A stretch of 64,000 nucleotides of DNA. Source: Nemertoderma westbladi (lineage: Eukaryota > Xenacoelomorpha > Nemertodermatida > Nemertodermatidae). The stretch spans positions 16,465 through 80,464 of the forward strand of contig JAUCBJ010001424.1 of NCBI GenBank assembly GCA_032718475.1. Direction: 5' to 3'. The notes beneath the pieces were generated by a model. It had not been told where the DNA came from and ran no database searches. It saw only the letters and a program-made list of their open reading frames with translations. Of this stretch, positions 33,963-45,794 are shown piece after piece (the first letter of the stretch is position 1; each line of letters opens with the position of its first letter). Made by a program: the position numbers and the translations under genes.

Positions 33963-36900
33963 TGCAATATATTTAGGCCTACAATCTGCATAGCAGTAAG
34001 TCAGTCTACCGGTTCATTGAAAATGACGCCAGTTGGCGTATGAAATATTTGAATTTATTTAAATTTTATATTATATTAATTAAAATATTGGCTATTCCTT
34101 ATTTTGAACAAATATATCTACTAATCTTACTTACAGTATGATTTACATGCAACTATGAATAAAATATATTATAGCAGTTAGTCAGAACCTTTTCACCTTC
34201 CATCCAAGGGAAGGGATAATATCGAACATCAACCAACATGAATACGAACATGAATAATAAACAAGAATTCTGGTTATGTATCAACATACACTGGAAATTA
34301 CAACATACACATACCTAATAAGCTAACGGGATACTATATACAATGCCATACAATGACATGTCATGCTAGCTTCACCAACACAATGTATTCATACCGGGAT
34401 AGAACCCAATCCACTTGTGGTCTACCGCTCGCTCCACCAACTCAGCTAACAAGCCAATATAATAGTGTTATTTATAATATATGGTATATGTTACTAAACC
34501 GTTGTACATGGAGTGGCACATTCTAGTTTTATTTACCATTTCAAACTATTGTTAAGCGGTCCTATTGAGTGTGGTCCCGATTGGGGATCGGGATGGAACT
34601 GAGCGTATGGAACTGAGCGGGGTGCTCGTCGCCACGGTTTGCAGCGCCTCCGAGATACAGTGGTTCGCTGGAGAGTGGGTGGGTGGAGCCCGGGTGGTGG
34701 GTGGAGCACAGCACGGCTGGGTGTGGTGGAAGGGCGGTGCCAGGGTCTGATGCTACCGATTTCTTTTTCGGATTAGGATGGGGATTTTTTTGTATCTTTT
34801 TTTATTTTTTCTCACTTGCTGAGGGTAGAGGGGAAATCATACTGTTTGGTCCCATGTGGCTGCAACGCTTGTCTTGTCACATCGAGTCTTGGCTATTCCT
34901 TTGTTGATTAATCCTATTGGGTTGTATTACAGAAGAATAGGGGGGTATTCTTTCCTGATGAGGCCTATGTGTAGTACTATAAGTGTACAACTATTAGGGT
35001 AGTATGTCACAAAGAACATATCTTGTGCCATTTTATACATATCCCTTGTTCTTTTCCCACTACTGGCAGTTACTTCTATTTTCTGCCCATACACCTTCCC
35101 CCAGGCAGTAGTCTTTTTTGTTTAAATTTTGTCCTATTGGAGATGCACCTTAACCTATTCCACAGGCCATGTGCCTTTTTGTTGGCAAGTCTTGATCGAG
35201 TCTTTTGCAACCATGTCGTTTTGCCTTTACTTAATAATTGTGCCTTAATTCGGTATCTTGCAAATTTTTTGAAAATTTTTCACTTCTTTAAATTTTGGTG
35301 CGGCAAAATAACCACCCCATTAAATTTATTCGATAATATTTTTTTTGTTTAGATCCAGAATAGTGAAATCTATGTACAAACATAAAATCGAACGTTTTCA
35401 TTAAAATTTGTAGATTTTAGAGGGGAGGGGGGGGGGGGGGGGGGTCAATGTGACACCCACGGTATTTGTACATTTTATAGCCCGCTCTAATAATAGGGTT
35501 AAGGAATTTATTTGGATTGCCAACAATTGTCAATCCTAATGTAAAAATAAATTCTTAATTACCCTTCTAGTAAGTCACTCAAATCCTTGGCATATACATG
35601 AAACGACTTTCGCAGCCACTTTTTTTGAACACTTTTTCTACAATATTTATTTACCTGTACCCACTGCATGCAGTTATGACACTGGATTATCACAAAAATA
35701 GACGTCTAGCTAGAGACACAACACACACTGTTCCAACCTGGGACTTCAGCATGTATCAAACTTGCCACACAGGCAATTTCCTTTAACTTGTCATCTTACA
35801 TATTTTCATTGCTTGTAGGTCGGAGGCTCTTTGTACCATTTGTTATCTTTCCCTTTCTTAACAAAACCATTCATTATACTAGATTCCACCAAAAATTAAA
35901 ACTGACATCGGAAATGAAATCAGCGACCCCGTAAAAACCCCATAATGGAAGTTTTAGCCCAGTGATGTGCTTCTATCATGCCAGAAATAATTAACCAACC
36001 AGACAGCTAGTTTTGGCAGGAAGATTTAAACTTTGAAGGCAATTATCTTGGAATGACATTTTTCAAATTACTACTCCTCCGCCATTTTTTAATCAATTTT
36101 CTTTATTTTTGGCTCATTCGAAAGGGTTTCGGCTATTCTTAATATCACCATATCAATAATATAAAAATGCTAAACTTAAAATTTTAACCAATAACTTTTG
36201 TGGTGGTCACCTCCTAATAATTCGAAAAAAATTGTTTTCAGACAATTTCACCTCAAATTGAATGACTAGTAGCATTTTAACCGCAAATTTTGTTTTATTC
36301 AATGTTGACTGGAAATTTGAACATTTTTCTAAAAAACAAACGTTTTAACAGCACATACTGTATAAAATCAAAATATTTTAATTTCAGTAGAAATTGTAGA
36401 CATTTAAAAAATCAGGGCGATCAGGGGGGGGGGGGGGGGTGTACAACACAACACCTTAAATACAACATAAATTTCATTACAAGGTCTTCGTTATTGTGGA
36501 TTATTTTGGTTTATTAAATAAGTCATATATTTTTACAATTTATATATGTTAACGAGTAAAAAGTTAGCATTCTTACGATATATGAATGACAGAAATCTAA
36601 TTAGTGTTTCCAATTTTAGAACATTGACCGAAATTTTTGACGTTTTGTTCCTTGTTGCCTGCCATATCAAACTGACCTACAACTAAGACTCAAGTGAAAA
36701 TGAAATGTCCAATATTGTAAATAATTTATTACAATATTGTAAATAATTAATTTATTTATAGTGTTGCCTCTGCCTTATCCAAGTGACATACACCTAATAC
36801 TTTAGGAATGATACGAAATGACCCAATACAGCAGTATATATTTGCATTAGCAATACTTATAATTATAAGTTACTGCTGCATTTATACCAACAGAAGTAAC

Positions 36901-37184
36901 CCTTCAGCTGCCTAGTACAAATGACAACAGTTATTAATCAGGCGTGTTGGAATATAGATAGATACCTTCTCACAACACCTGTCTAGCGGTACTATGAAAG
37001 GTAATATAGGAATATAAAATGTAATATATTATGATTAAAAAAAATTGAGCATCGTAAATGGAGTGCAGATATCGCATGCCATATCTGTGCAAATATTAAT
37101 TGTTTGCCATTAAATAAGCCAACTGCAGGACAGGTTGCCTGGTACGGCCTTCTTTACAAACTGTTTAGAATGGAATTCCTGCAT
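33963..37184. other. AT-rich stretch, no recognised gene
   Basis: Only short frames without domains are seen. It contains a SINE-like head (34380-34455), a GC-rich patch at 34590-34750, and long G runs at 35427-35444 and 36424-36439. The 109-codon plus frame at 35023-35352 is Phe/Leu/His-rich, as expected from T-rich DNA. Confidence 0.45.
34380..34455 (-). mobile_element. tRNA-like SINE head
   Basis: The minus strand reads TTAGCTGAGTTGGTGGAGCG (D-arm/A-box) and GGGTTCTATCCCGGT (B-box with T-stem) about 40 nt apart, as in tRNA-derived SINEs. The body beyond the head is not recognised. Confidence 0.45.
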
Positions 37185-37255
37185 TCAGGATACTGCTACC
37201 CATAATTTTCAAATACTGAAAGTAAACTATCTCTAAGTGGGCAACAAGCATATGA

Positions 37256-38455
37256 CAGGGTATTGCCCGATAACTTTATTGAAGTAAAAGTGTCTCTGAG
37301 TCTTCACCCCCAGATATTCCCATCTAGTGTCCCATCTATCCCATCATAGTAGACATATACAGAACAACAAGAGTCCCACAAGAAATGAAAACAAATAAGT
37401 TGGTGCCAGTTCCCAAGAAGGGCAACCTAACACTATATGGTTCTTTTCGTGGAATCTCATTGATCTCAATTGCTGCAAAGCTATACAATATAATTATATT
37501 AAATCGCATCAGGGATCCCATTGAGAGACTGCTCCATGGAAATGAGAATGGGTTCCGTAAAGGTCGTGGGACCATGGAGCCCATTTTGGCACTTATAAGG
37601 ATAATTGAAGAGTTATCAAAAAAGAAAGACAGGCATCTGGCTGTTATCTTTGTTGACTTCTTCAAGGCCTTTGATTCGATCTCACGCTCACGTATGTTCA
37701 GCATACTTTCATTATATGGAATTCCTGATGAAATTATTGTAGCAGTCAGATCAGTACACGATAGTTCGACAACATTTGTGTCTACTGTTGACGGTGACAC
37801 AGAACCATTTGAAGTGTTATGGGGTGGCGAGTCCTCCAGGGAGACACACTTGCGCCATTCTTGTTCATAATTGTGGTTTGACTACGTTCTATGCATGTCC
37901 TTAGATCATCATAGTGATGATGGGGTGAAGGTAAATCCACCTACTGGCTCCAGAAGTCGAGGAAATCCTGCCTAGTACCTAACTAATCTAGACTTTGCTG
38001 ATTGATGACTTAGGGGTACTCTCAGAATCACTAGAGGGACGGCTCCTCAGCTCAATAAAACCCACCTACTGGCTCCAGAAGTCGAGGAAATCCTGCCTAG
38101 TACGTAACTAATCTAGACTTTGCTGATTGATGACTTAGGGGTACTCTCAGAATCACTAGAGGGACGGCTCCTCAGCTCAGTAAAACAGGAGTAAAACAGG
38201 CTTCTAGTGTTGGTCTTTTTAGTAACCCCAAAAAGACCAAAATTTTGACAGTTAACTTTGAAAGTCATCACCAAGTTTCTGACCAGGTGAGCATAAGTCT
38301 AAGTATGGTATGCTTGAGCATGTGGACGACTTCTGTTACCTGGGATCATGGATCCAAAAGTCAGGTGAGGACCTTCGAATACGTAAGGGAAAGGCATGGG
38401 CAGCCTTGAATAGGCTGTCCACGATTTGGAAGTCACAGAATTAATCAGAAACTTA
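37256..38455 (+). pseudogene. Non-LTR retrotransposon RT, third copy
   Basis: A 161-codon frame (37385-37870) holds LVPVPKKGNL, FRGISLISIAAKLYN, FRKGRGTMEPILAL, VIFVDFFKAFDSISR and IPDEIIVAVRSVHDSSTTFV. Past the stop, sequence continues in shifting frames through FIIVV, PPTGSRSRGNPA, DFAD interrupted by a stop at the catalytic FADD box (38005-38020), then KKTKILTVNFESHHQVSD and the CYLGSW block (38215-38445). It supplies the piece missing from the copies at 3.7 and 9.4 kb and links them to the C-terminal end at 33186-33862, so all are one family. Confidence 0.8.
37937..38186 (+). repeat. 125-bp tandem duplication in LINE RT
   Basis: Positions 37937-38061 repeat at 38062-38186 with about two differences. 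It duplicates the RT segment around the FADD region. Confidence 0.85.
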
Positions 38456-38729
38456 GCCCTATTAAACCCGGGGTGGTCATTATGACCCCTTCCCCTGTGT
38501 TTTTTTTGTTATAACTCTGAAACAAACTTAGTTGGGAATCTGAAATTTTATGACTTTTCCTAAATATCTATTCTATTGCCTTCCTAACAGTGAAAACCGT
38601 TTTCAAAAATATTGGGAACTTTTCGAGTTATAGCACCATTTTTTAACCCTACTGTGGCAGTTTTTTTGAGACGTTTTGAAATTTACATTTCATGACATAT
38701 GATTTGTAACATCTTTATTTTTTATTTAC

Positions 38730-39410
38730 ACCTGTTTTTTGTTGTTTGCAATTAGATGGAATTCATATAAATTCATTAAGAAATGGGTATCAATAGGCGT
38801 TTTTGGGGGTTCTGACTTCGATGGAATATATACGTGTTGCACCAGGCATATCAAACTTGTATTTTTCGGTGCTGTGTGCAAAATTTGGTGCCAGCACAAA
38901 ATTTTAAAAAAATCTATACAATAGTTCAATTGCTTGTGACAACTTATTTCCCGCGTTTTAGAGGTTTATGGCGGTTCTGAATTCAATGGAATAAATATTA
39001 TCTAACTAGACATCTCAAACTTGTATTTTTCGGAAGTGGGTGCAAAATTTGGTGTTAGCACCAAATTTTGAAAACCATCAAGTACATCAATTGATTGTGT
39101 CACCTTGTTTCTTGCGTTATACGGGTTTGTGTGTGAGGGTTCTTAATTCAATGGAATAAGTAAAAATTACATTAGAGTTTTCAAACTTGTATTTTTCGTC
39201 GGTGGGTAAAAATTGTTAAGCCAGCACCAAATTTTTTAAAATAAGCAAATTCATCAATAGATAGTATCATCTTGTTTCTTGCATTATACGGGTTTATGAG
39301 GGTCCTGAATCCCATGAAATCAATAAAAACAGCACTGGACATCTCAAACTTGTACTTTTTGGGGATGGGTACGAAATTTGATGCTAGCACAAAAATTTGC
39401 CATATTGCAC
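38730..39410. repeat. Diverged ~166-bp tandem repeat, four units
   Basis: The marker CAAACTTGTATTTTTCGG recurs at about 38849, 39016, 39181 and, altered, 39347. Between markers each unit keeps AAATTTGGTG..AGCAC, a (C/T)TTGTTTCTTGCG block and TCAATGGAATAA. Divergence between units is high, so the array is old. No coding potential is seen. Confidence 0.75.
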
Positions 39411-39539
39411 CGAAAAATACATGTAGCAATTATTTGGCAAATTAGAAATGTATTCCATCAGAATCAGCGCCCCAGAAAACCTATAAATGTGAATTTATAG
39501 CATCGTGTAAGTGAATTAAAAATTTTGTGTTCAAACCGA

Positions 39540-40200
39540 AAATGTGGTGGTTACTTGTTTTTTTCATTTTTTGCCTACGTAGAAGACTAAAACAGCCATT
39601 TATAGTAATTAGATTAACAAAAACAAATACCAATACTGGTAGTTCCAATCCCAAACCAGCTCTACTAAACAAAACCAAAGATAAAATTGTCTTAGCTGGT
39701 GAAGCTATAATTCCATCCCCAATTGCAGTTGAGGACATTTAACCACTAACCCCTCAACCTCATCCAGTTGAGGACATTTAACCATTAACCCAATTACCCA
39801 AAACTACATACAGCTCTTACCCAGGACATTCGGGGAGAAGATCTCCAGATCCAGGAACTCTACCAGGCAACCCCATCCTCCTGCTGTCTTAGTAATGGAC
39901 CTTAATGAAGATGGAACATGGGTCGATAGATACAAAATCAACAATGCCAATGCAACCAAGAGTGATCCAAAATAACATAACACCGAAATAGATACCGGTA
40001 GAGACTCTCAGAATGACATAGCAGAAGAAGAAACAAATGCCAATTTAAATATTTTGTATGAAAACTTCAATCCAAACACTAATACATGAGACACTATTCT
40101 GTCAAAAATCAAACAATTTCTCTCAAGCGATAAATTTCTAACATCATCCAAGGTAGAGTGTAAACCAACAAATCTATATACAGCCATGACTAAATTAAAT
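39540..40200 (+). pseudogene. Degenerate N-terminal part of Ulp1-bearing element
   Basis: Plus-strand frames in changing phase and with stops give low-complexity Asn/Thr/Pro-rich protein, followed near 40090-40200 by DTILSKIKQFLSSDK and LYTAMTKLNDEI, which runs by a one-base shift into the protease frame at 40209. It is treated as the same gene because direction, spacing and composition agree. Confidence 0.35.
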
Positions 40201-40208
40201 GATGAGAT

Positions 40209-40775
40209 ATGCGTCTATTGGATAATGGTATGTGGCCCAACGATGCTATTGTTAATACCTTCATCTCATTAATCGAAGTGAACACTAGCTTTCGTGTGGC
40301 TGTTCTTCCAACAGAGCTGATGTACAAGCTGAGTCAAGCACCATATGATATGATTTCGGCAGTGCGCTTTGCTACAACAAGGTACAGAAGGCCTAATGTT
40401 GACATCATACTATTTCCACAAAGCAGAAAGGGACACTTTGTAATACATGTTGCTAACAATAAAGACAGAGAAGTTCATACTCTAAATCCATATGGAAACA
40501 CACAATATGAAGAAACAACAAGGGAAATCTGTACAATGCTGAACACCATAGATAATAACTTAAGTAAATCATCACTGCCATCGAAAATACATACAGAACC
40601 AGGGAGACCTATTTATGCTCCTAACATTGGTAAATTTCCCATACAAGACAGAACAGACATGAGTGACTGTGGGGTATTTATCTGCATATATGCCTATTTA
40701 ATAGCATTTCCTCATACAAGCCTTGAAGCAGCATATAATTTAACCATCGAAAAATGCACAACTGGCCGAATTTGA
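40209..40775 (+). CDS. Ulp1/SENP-type cysteine protease domain (C48)
   Basis: A 188-residue frame spans a near-complete Ulp1 fold. WPNDAIVNTFISLI (residues 9-22) matches the substrate-groove WLND..I block. GHFVIHV carries His76, LNPYG has Asn93 where most families have Asp, Gln146 lies in KFPIQD, and Cys154 in SDCGVFICIYAY. Such enzymes cleave SUMO-type conjugates or viral/transposon polyproteins. The Asp-to-Asn change keeps a plausible triad. It is likely part of a mobile element and not a host SENP, because the surrounding frames (39540-42862) are degenerate and lead to a LINE-type endonuclease. The Met at 40209 is probably internal, after a frameshift. Confidence 0.75.
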   Translation: MRLLDNGMWPNDAIVNTFISLIEVNTSFRVAVLPTELMYKLSQAPYDMISAVRFATTRYRRPNVDIILFPQSRKGHFVIHVANNKDREVHTLNPYGNTQYEETTREICTMLNTIDNNLSKSSLPSKIHTEPGRPIYAPNIGKFPIQDRTDMSDCGVFICIYAYLIAFPHTSLEAAYNLTIEKCTTGRI

Positions 40776-41028
40776 GTTAGGGATCCGCTATTATCTGGGA
40801 TAATTCAAAATCCATCCAGGATTGAAGTGGATCATTCTTCGGATATCGTCCCAAATTCAGAACTCGCTCATTCCAAAAACTCCCAGACATCCAATGAGAA
40901 AGATATGGATGTTTTAACCAATGTCAAATTATATAAGAAGAAGATATTAAAAGAAGATATTAAGCATATCTCTACATCGCAAGACAGATAGTACACTTGG
41001 ATTTGAAACCTTAGAACGCATACAGAAA

Positions 41029-42390
41029 ATGCTTTTCAATGACATCAAATTGCAGTTGCTTGGAACTCAAATTGGAATAAAGTGCTCCACATTCAATAGG
41101 AAATCACTACATGAACTTTCTTTGGATGTAGCAGAATTTACATTAACCTTAGCAAACAAGGAAATAAGCAATACTTTCAAAAAACGGATTCACACAAGCT
41201 CAATTGAGCCTTTTGGTTTTCTGGAACTGTTAGATCTGGTTACCAAGCTACAAAAGGATACAATAAGCTACAACACACAACAAGAAAACAGATCAGAATC
41301 AAACAAGAAAACTGATCAGAATCAAGTTCGGGGAAACCAATAAAATTGGTGCAATCTGAAGATGCACAAAGTGACAACTCTCCATATGAAATTATGGATG
41401 AAAGCAACGACAGCAGTACTAATGACAATGAAACTGTGCCAGAAATGGAACCTGCTGAAACATTCATATCAGATATTAATCCAAAGACTATAGATGAAGT
41501 GCTAAATGATAGTAAATCTTGGAAGGAACCAAAAAAGCAAATATCATTTGTACAATCCACAAATACCAACATCCCTGCTTTCAAGATTTCAACTGAAAAC
41601 ATGAATGAAGAACTTGATAATGAGATGAAGGTAGCACTCTTAATATAACAACAAAATGTGCTTTTAAATGAACTAATACTTAAACAAACAATTGGACTGC
41701 CACAAACATCTGAAACTAAGCACCAGACAGAAACCTCACCAAACACTCATACAGAGAAAATACCATCCAAAACAAGCAATGCTACAGACAATCACGTGCC
41801 TATTACATTGCTAATATCTGGACTTCCCTCAAATACTGACTCGGTTGGGCTGTCCCAATACTGCTACATACAAACTGGATCACGTCCTATCAATACTTAT
41901 TCATGTTAGAGGAATCCATGGTAAGAAAGAAGCAAAAAAGGTAACAATAAATGCAGAAGATCTATATACATATAAACAATATGCAATGTGGCCTGGATCC
42001 ATTACTGATATCAAGAAACTTCCTCCAAAGATCTACAATAACTACCATATCAGCCAAACTTATAGTAGTAGACACAATCATAGATATGATACCACAGAAC
42101 CTACCCTGTGGTAACACAACAACAATTACACTAGTCAACAAAAACCGTACAATAGACATCACTATATATCATACCCATATTATCACCAAAATGCATATAG
42201 AGATGAGAGGGGATATGCCTGTAACAGCAGAGAAAGAGGTTCTAGAAGGTTGGGTGATGAACGCTACAACACTAACATCAGTGCTAGAGGACCAGCTACT
42301 GGAACAAAGATAGATAGCAGCTCATATCAACGAAGATCACCATACACAAAAAATAAATACTATGATAACAGCAATTACTTTTAAAATAAA
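41029..42390 (+). pseudogene. Remainder of Ulp1-element first reading frame
   Basis: Frames 41029-41343, 41346-41648, 41658-41909 and 41845-42114 follow each other with stops or single shifts, with similar Asn/Thr/Ser/Glu-rich composition. A helical-looking part (HELSLDVAEFTLTLANKEI) comes first. The end (42110-42390) is rich in Arg, Tyr, Asn and Ser, as in RNA-binding tails of retrotransposon ORF1 proteins. No defined domain is recognised. Confidence 0.4.
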
Positions 42391-42467
42391 TCAACAACAT
42401 TCAAACAGCTTTCAAACACCAGCAACACTGAATAGATATAAATCGAAATAGAATCAAATAACTCTTG

Positions 42468-42862
42468 GAACCTTCAACTGTAAGGGATATATACGTAATA
42501 TATGTTAAAGATTTATTGGAAAATAACTGTATCGATGTCATGTAATTGAGGAACATTGGCTTACTGTGAGACAGGCTGCTGCATACTATTTCAAGAATGG
42601 GAAACTCTCTTGTGAGTATACATGTATACAACGTGCACAACAGCTGAGCATACCCAAGGACAACCGCAAAAGGGGTGAGGGAGGAGTTGCTATCTTTGTC
42701 AAATCAAAAACAACCTTATTCCACATTGTCAAAAAATATAGATATAATATATGCAACACGTTAAACGGAGTCGTAATTGTACATCCTTGCGCTTGTATTA
42801 TATTAATAGTTAGGATTTACTTAGAGATACTAATAATTGTGCCCTTAGTTTATATAATTTAA
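42468..42862 (+). pseudogene. AP-endonuclease-like start of LINE ORF2, truncated
   Basis: Translation reads LGTFNCKGYIRN, KDLLENNCIDV, then after a stop the frame at 42566 with RGEGGVAIFVKSKTTL. TFN(C/V)xG near the start and a GGVAIFV block about 60 residues on are the first landmarks of AP-type endonucleases of non-LTR retrotransposons. The family then ends at about 42730-42860, with no GDFN box or RT afterwards. Loss of the 3' side is unusual for LINEs and points to a later deletion. Confidence 0.5.
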
Positions 42863-44117
42863 TTTAATTTTAAATTGCCGAAGCTGTCATATATTAATTC
42901 CGTTAAGGCCTTATTCTGGTAAATAACGCTTACATTTATTGGTTGTTTGGCGATGGTGGTGTAGTAATAAAAAATTAATAATGTTATGGTGCAAAGTGGA
43001 CTTCGTGTTCAGAATATACATATAAAAAAAAAATAATATTACATACAGGACTTACTTAGAACTATCTATCCTATTAGTACTTTATTTATGTGGCGGGAAT
43101 TTCGAAATGAATTACTCCATTATATTTTATTAATATAACAAGTCTGAGTTCACCACATTCAGCGTTTTATTCCAGTATTCAGCCAGTGTAGACCCCTATA
43201 CTTACCTATATGCTATATTTTGCTTATGGTAATTTATATTTATTATTGTCTAAATGGAACCACTGGCAATAGCCTACCGCTTTATATCTAATATATACCT
43301 ACGTACATATGTATCTAATTTCTCGAATCCCCACACCATACCAATGGACACAACATTACAATTACTATTTGGTGCATATTTTTATGAATGGCGTCGACAT
43401 AATCTTTAATGATCAATGTTTAATCTTACCATACTATCATACTTTGTATCATATATTTATTTTAACCTGACAGACCCTTTTATTTTGCCCAATGGGCCTA
43501 TTCTTTAACATTTGTAATCAGGATTTTTATCAACCCTGTTTGTAATTTACCAGTACAAATAATGTAATCCTGATATTTTAAATTTCGATTCGCCAGACCA
43601 TTTTAAATATCGCCGCCGGAAAGGTACCGGTAATGGTAAGGTACCAGTAACTGTGTTCACAACATGGCATACCACCGACATAAATACAGTTACAACATAC
43701 AGATACCGGAGTGTTAAAAAATAAATGTGTTTTTTTTTTTTTATAAATATGTTATTTTTTCCTAGGAATAACATTATCATTGTGAATGTGTCATTTTTCC
43801 GGGATTGGTTCATTGTTGGTAACAACATCTAAATACTAAGAATAGAGGAAAAAAACAGTATACTTTTAGAAAGCAAGTATCTCACAATTTCTTAGAGAAA
43901 TTTAATTATTTGGAAATCGACACAATGACACATACAAGCATACCACTACTGGGCTATAAACACAATAACTGTGTGGCGGCAAAATCAATAATGTTGACTT
44001 ATTGTTGGGGTGAGGGGTGCGGAGGCAGGTCAATTAATTAAGACTCTATAAATATCTATAAACACATTAAAAATAATTTGTTTTCATGTTATGATTTGTA
44101 TCTATTTACTTTTGCAG
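42863..44117. other. Non-coding, probably intron upstream of channel exon
   Basis: AT-rich and stop-rich. It ends in a good 3' splice site (TTTACTTTTGCAG at 44105-44117) that opens the DEG/ENaC exon. Earlier exons of that gene are not found in this window. Confidence 0.5.
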
Positions 44118-45447
44118 AATTATATGGATAGTAATATTTCTCCCACTTTTAATATGGTCCATGATAACACTCAGGTTAATAGTAACAAAATTCATCAATG
44201 GAGAAACAGGAACAAATATACAAGTTGATTATGCCAATGTTGTAAATTTTCCAACAATAACAATGTGCACTAATAATATACTTACGAGGAGCAAAGTGCT
44301 TATTCCTGGAGGCCTCAGTATGGAAGATTATTCGAATATGTTAACAAATATTATCAAGAAGGGTGAAGCCGATTTAAATGATTGGGAAACGATTTTTCCT
44401 GGAATTAAGGGGAATTTGACTTGGGATTATCTTTATTACAAGGGAAAGCGTGCTGCTTTTCAACTTGTAACCAATAAAACCTTGATTTACTGTAAATTTG
44501 GCAGTTACAACTGCAATGAATCAGATTTCACATCCGTATTTACATTTACAACAGGTATGTGCTACACTTTCAAAAGCAAACAACAAGAAGGATTTGGTGT
44601 TGCAAGGAATAATGCACTCGACATTGTTATTAACTTGGAATCTTTCGATTACTTAGTTAAAAAACTTCCACAATTAATTGTGTATATTCATGATCCAATA
44701 GAAATGGAACTACCAACAATGACTGGATCCAAATCATTAGTAATTTCCCCAGGATCATATAATAACATCGAAATACATAGTGAAATTCATAAAAGAGTAA
44801 AGGATTGCAATTCAAAATACAACTACAATCGACTAAAATGCATCCATGATTGCAAACTAAACCTTTTGAGAGGCATTATTGGTTGTAATCCCATCATAGT
44901 TACAGATATACACCCCGATATAGCAGGAGAAAAGGTATGCACCAGTTCCCAGATGTTGCTTAAAGTTATTCCTTACACTACATTTAATGATACGAGAGAC
45001 ACTGAACAGTGTGCTGATCATGATGAATGCCGTTACATTTGCGAATATAAGAATCTGGTCACCAACATTCAGCCTGGAGGGGATCTCACCCACATATCTA
45101 TTTTGGAACACCAACTTGCAACAATACCTGGCTACAAGCTTCTAAATGCAACATTTTGTAATACCGCTATCAATTGGGAGACTTGTTTCCTAGATGTTGT
45201 AAATAAAAACGTAGTTGGATTAAGGTTATTCCTAACTTCAAAATATGGCTATGTTACGACACAGTATTACACATATGAAACTGTTCTTGATACACTTCCA
45301 TCAATTGGAGGCCTGCTTGGCTTTTTCTTTGGAGCTAGTATAATATCAATAATAGAAATATTTGAAGGGATGTTAAAGCTTTTACCAATTTTATTTAAGA
45401 GGACACCAAATGGAGATAGTGTTTCTAATTGTGTCCATCCATGCTAA
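44118..45447 (+). CDS. DEG/ENaC (amiloride-sensitive type) sodium channel, last exon
   Basis: The exon opens after TTTTGCAG at 44117. Its frame starts IIWIVIFLPLLIWSM, part of the first membrane helix, so the ATG at 44161 is internal. Counting from that Met, FPTITMC (30-36) is the post-TM1 motif, followed by a large extracellular domain with many cysteines (notably between 220 and 345). The second helix has the selectivity-filter GAS (391-393) in GLLGFFFGASIISIIEI. A short cytoplasmic tail ends at the TAA. Family members form trimeric Na+ channels gated by protons, peptides or force. No stop or frameshift breaks 428 codons, so this is likely a functional gene whose N-terminus and first TM half lie upstream. 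Subfamily is not assigned. Confidence 0.93.
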
Positions 45448-45794
45448 TACATATATGTTTAATGATATTCATCATAGTAGCGGTATATAGTAGTAGTCAG
45501 TCATTATAGTTTTATTAATTGGTTATTAATTTAATTGTTTGATTGGTTGTTTAAAATGTTATTGGATTGTGTTATTCCACCCAAAAAATGAAAATTTTGA
45601 AATGTATGCTCATCTGAAGCAGAATTTCATACTGAATCCACATCTGCAAATAGTTTTTTTATTATTATTTTCAAGCTAGTGAGTTGTATGAGTTGTACGG
45701 GACCCAGACAATGCGGACCCAAACAAAAATAATGATTTTTAAAACCGGGTTCGAACTCTCTGGGTGCTAATTGTCTGGAAACTAATTAGGACAA
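45448..45794. other. 3' flank of channel gene
   Basis: Probable 3' UTR and intergenic DNA with no gene. A B-box-like GGTTCGAACTC lies at about 45748, without a matching A-box. Confidence 0.4.

Noticed and set aside
34565-34750. Gly/Trp/Val-rich 61-codon frame
   Set aside because: Local GC-rich patch without domain, splice context or repeat copy; likely chance.
40209-40775. Host SENP/Ulp gene
   Set aside because: Flanking sequence is degenerate and retrotransposon-like and the frame starts by frameshift from the same element, so an element-encoded protease is more likely.
45735-45765. Possible tRNA or SINE from GGTTCGAACTC
   Set aside because: B-box-like only; no A-box at the proper distance and no cloverleaf.
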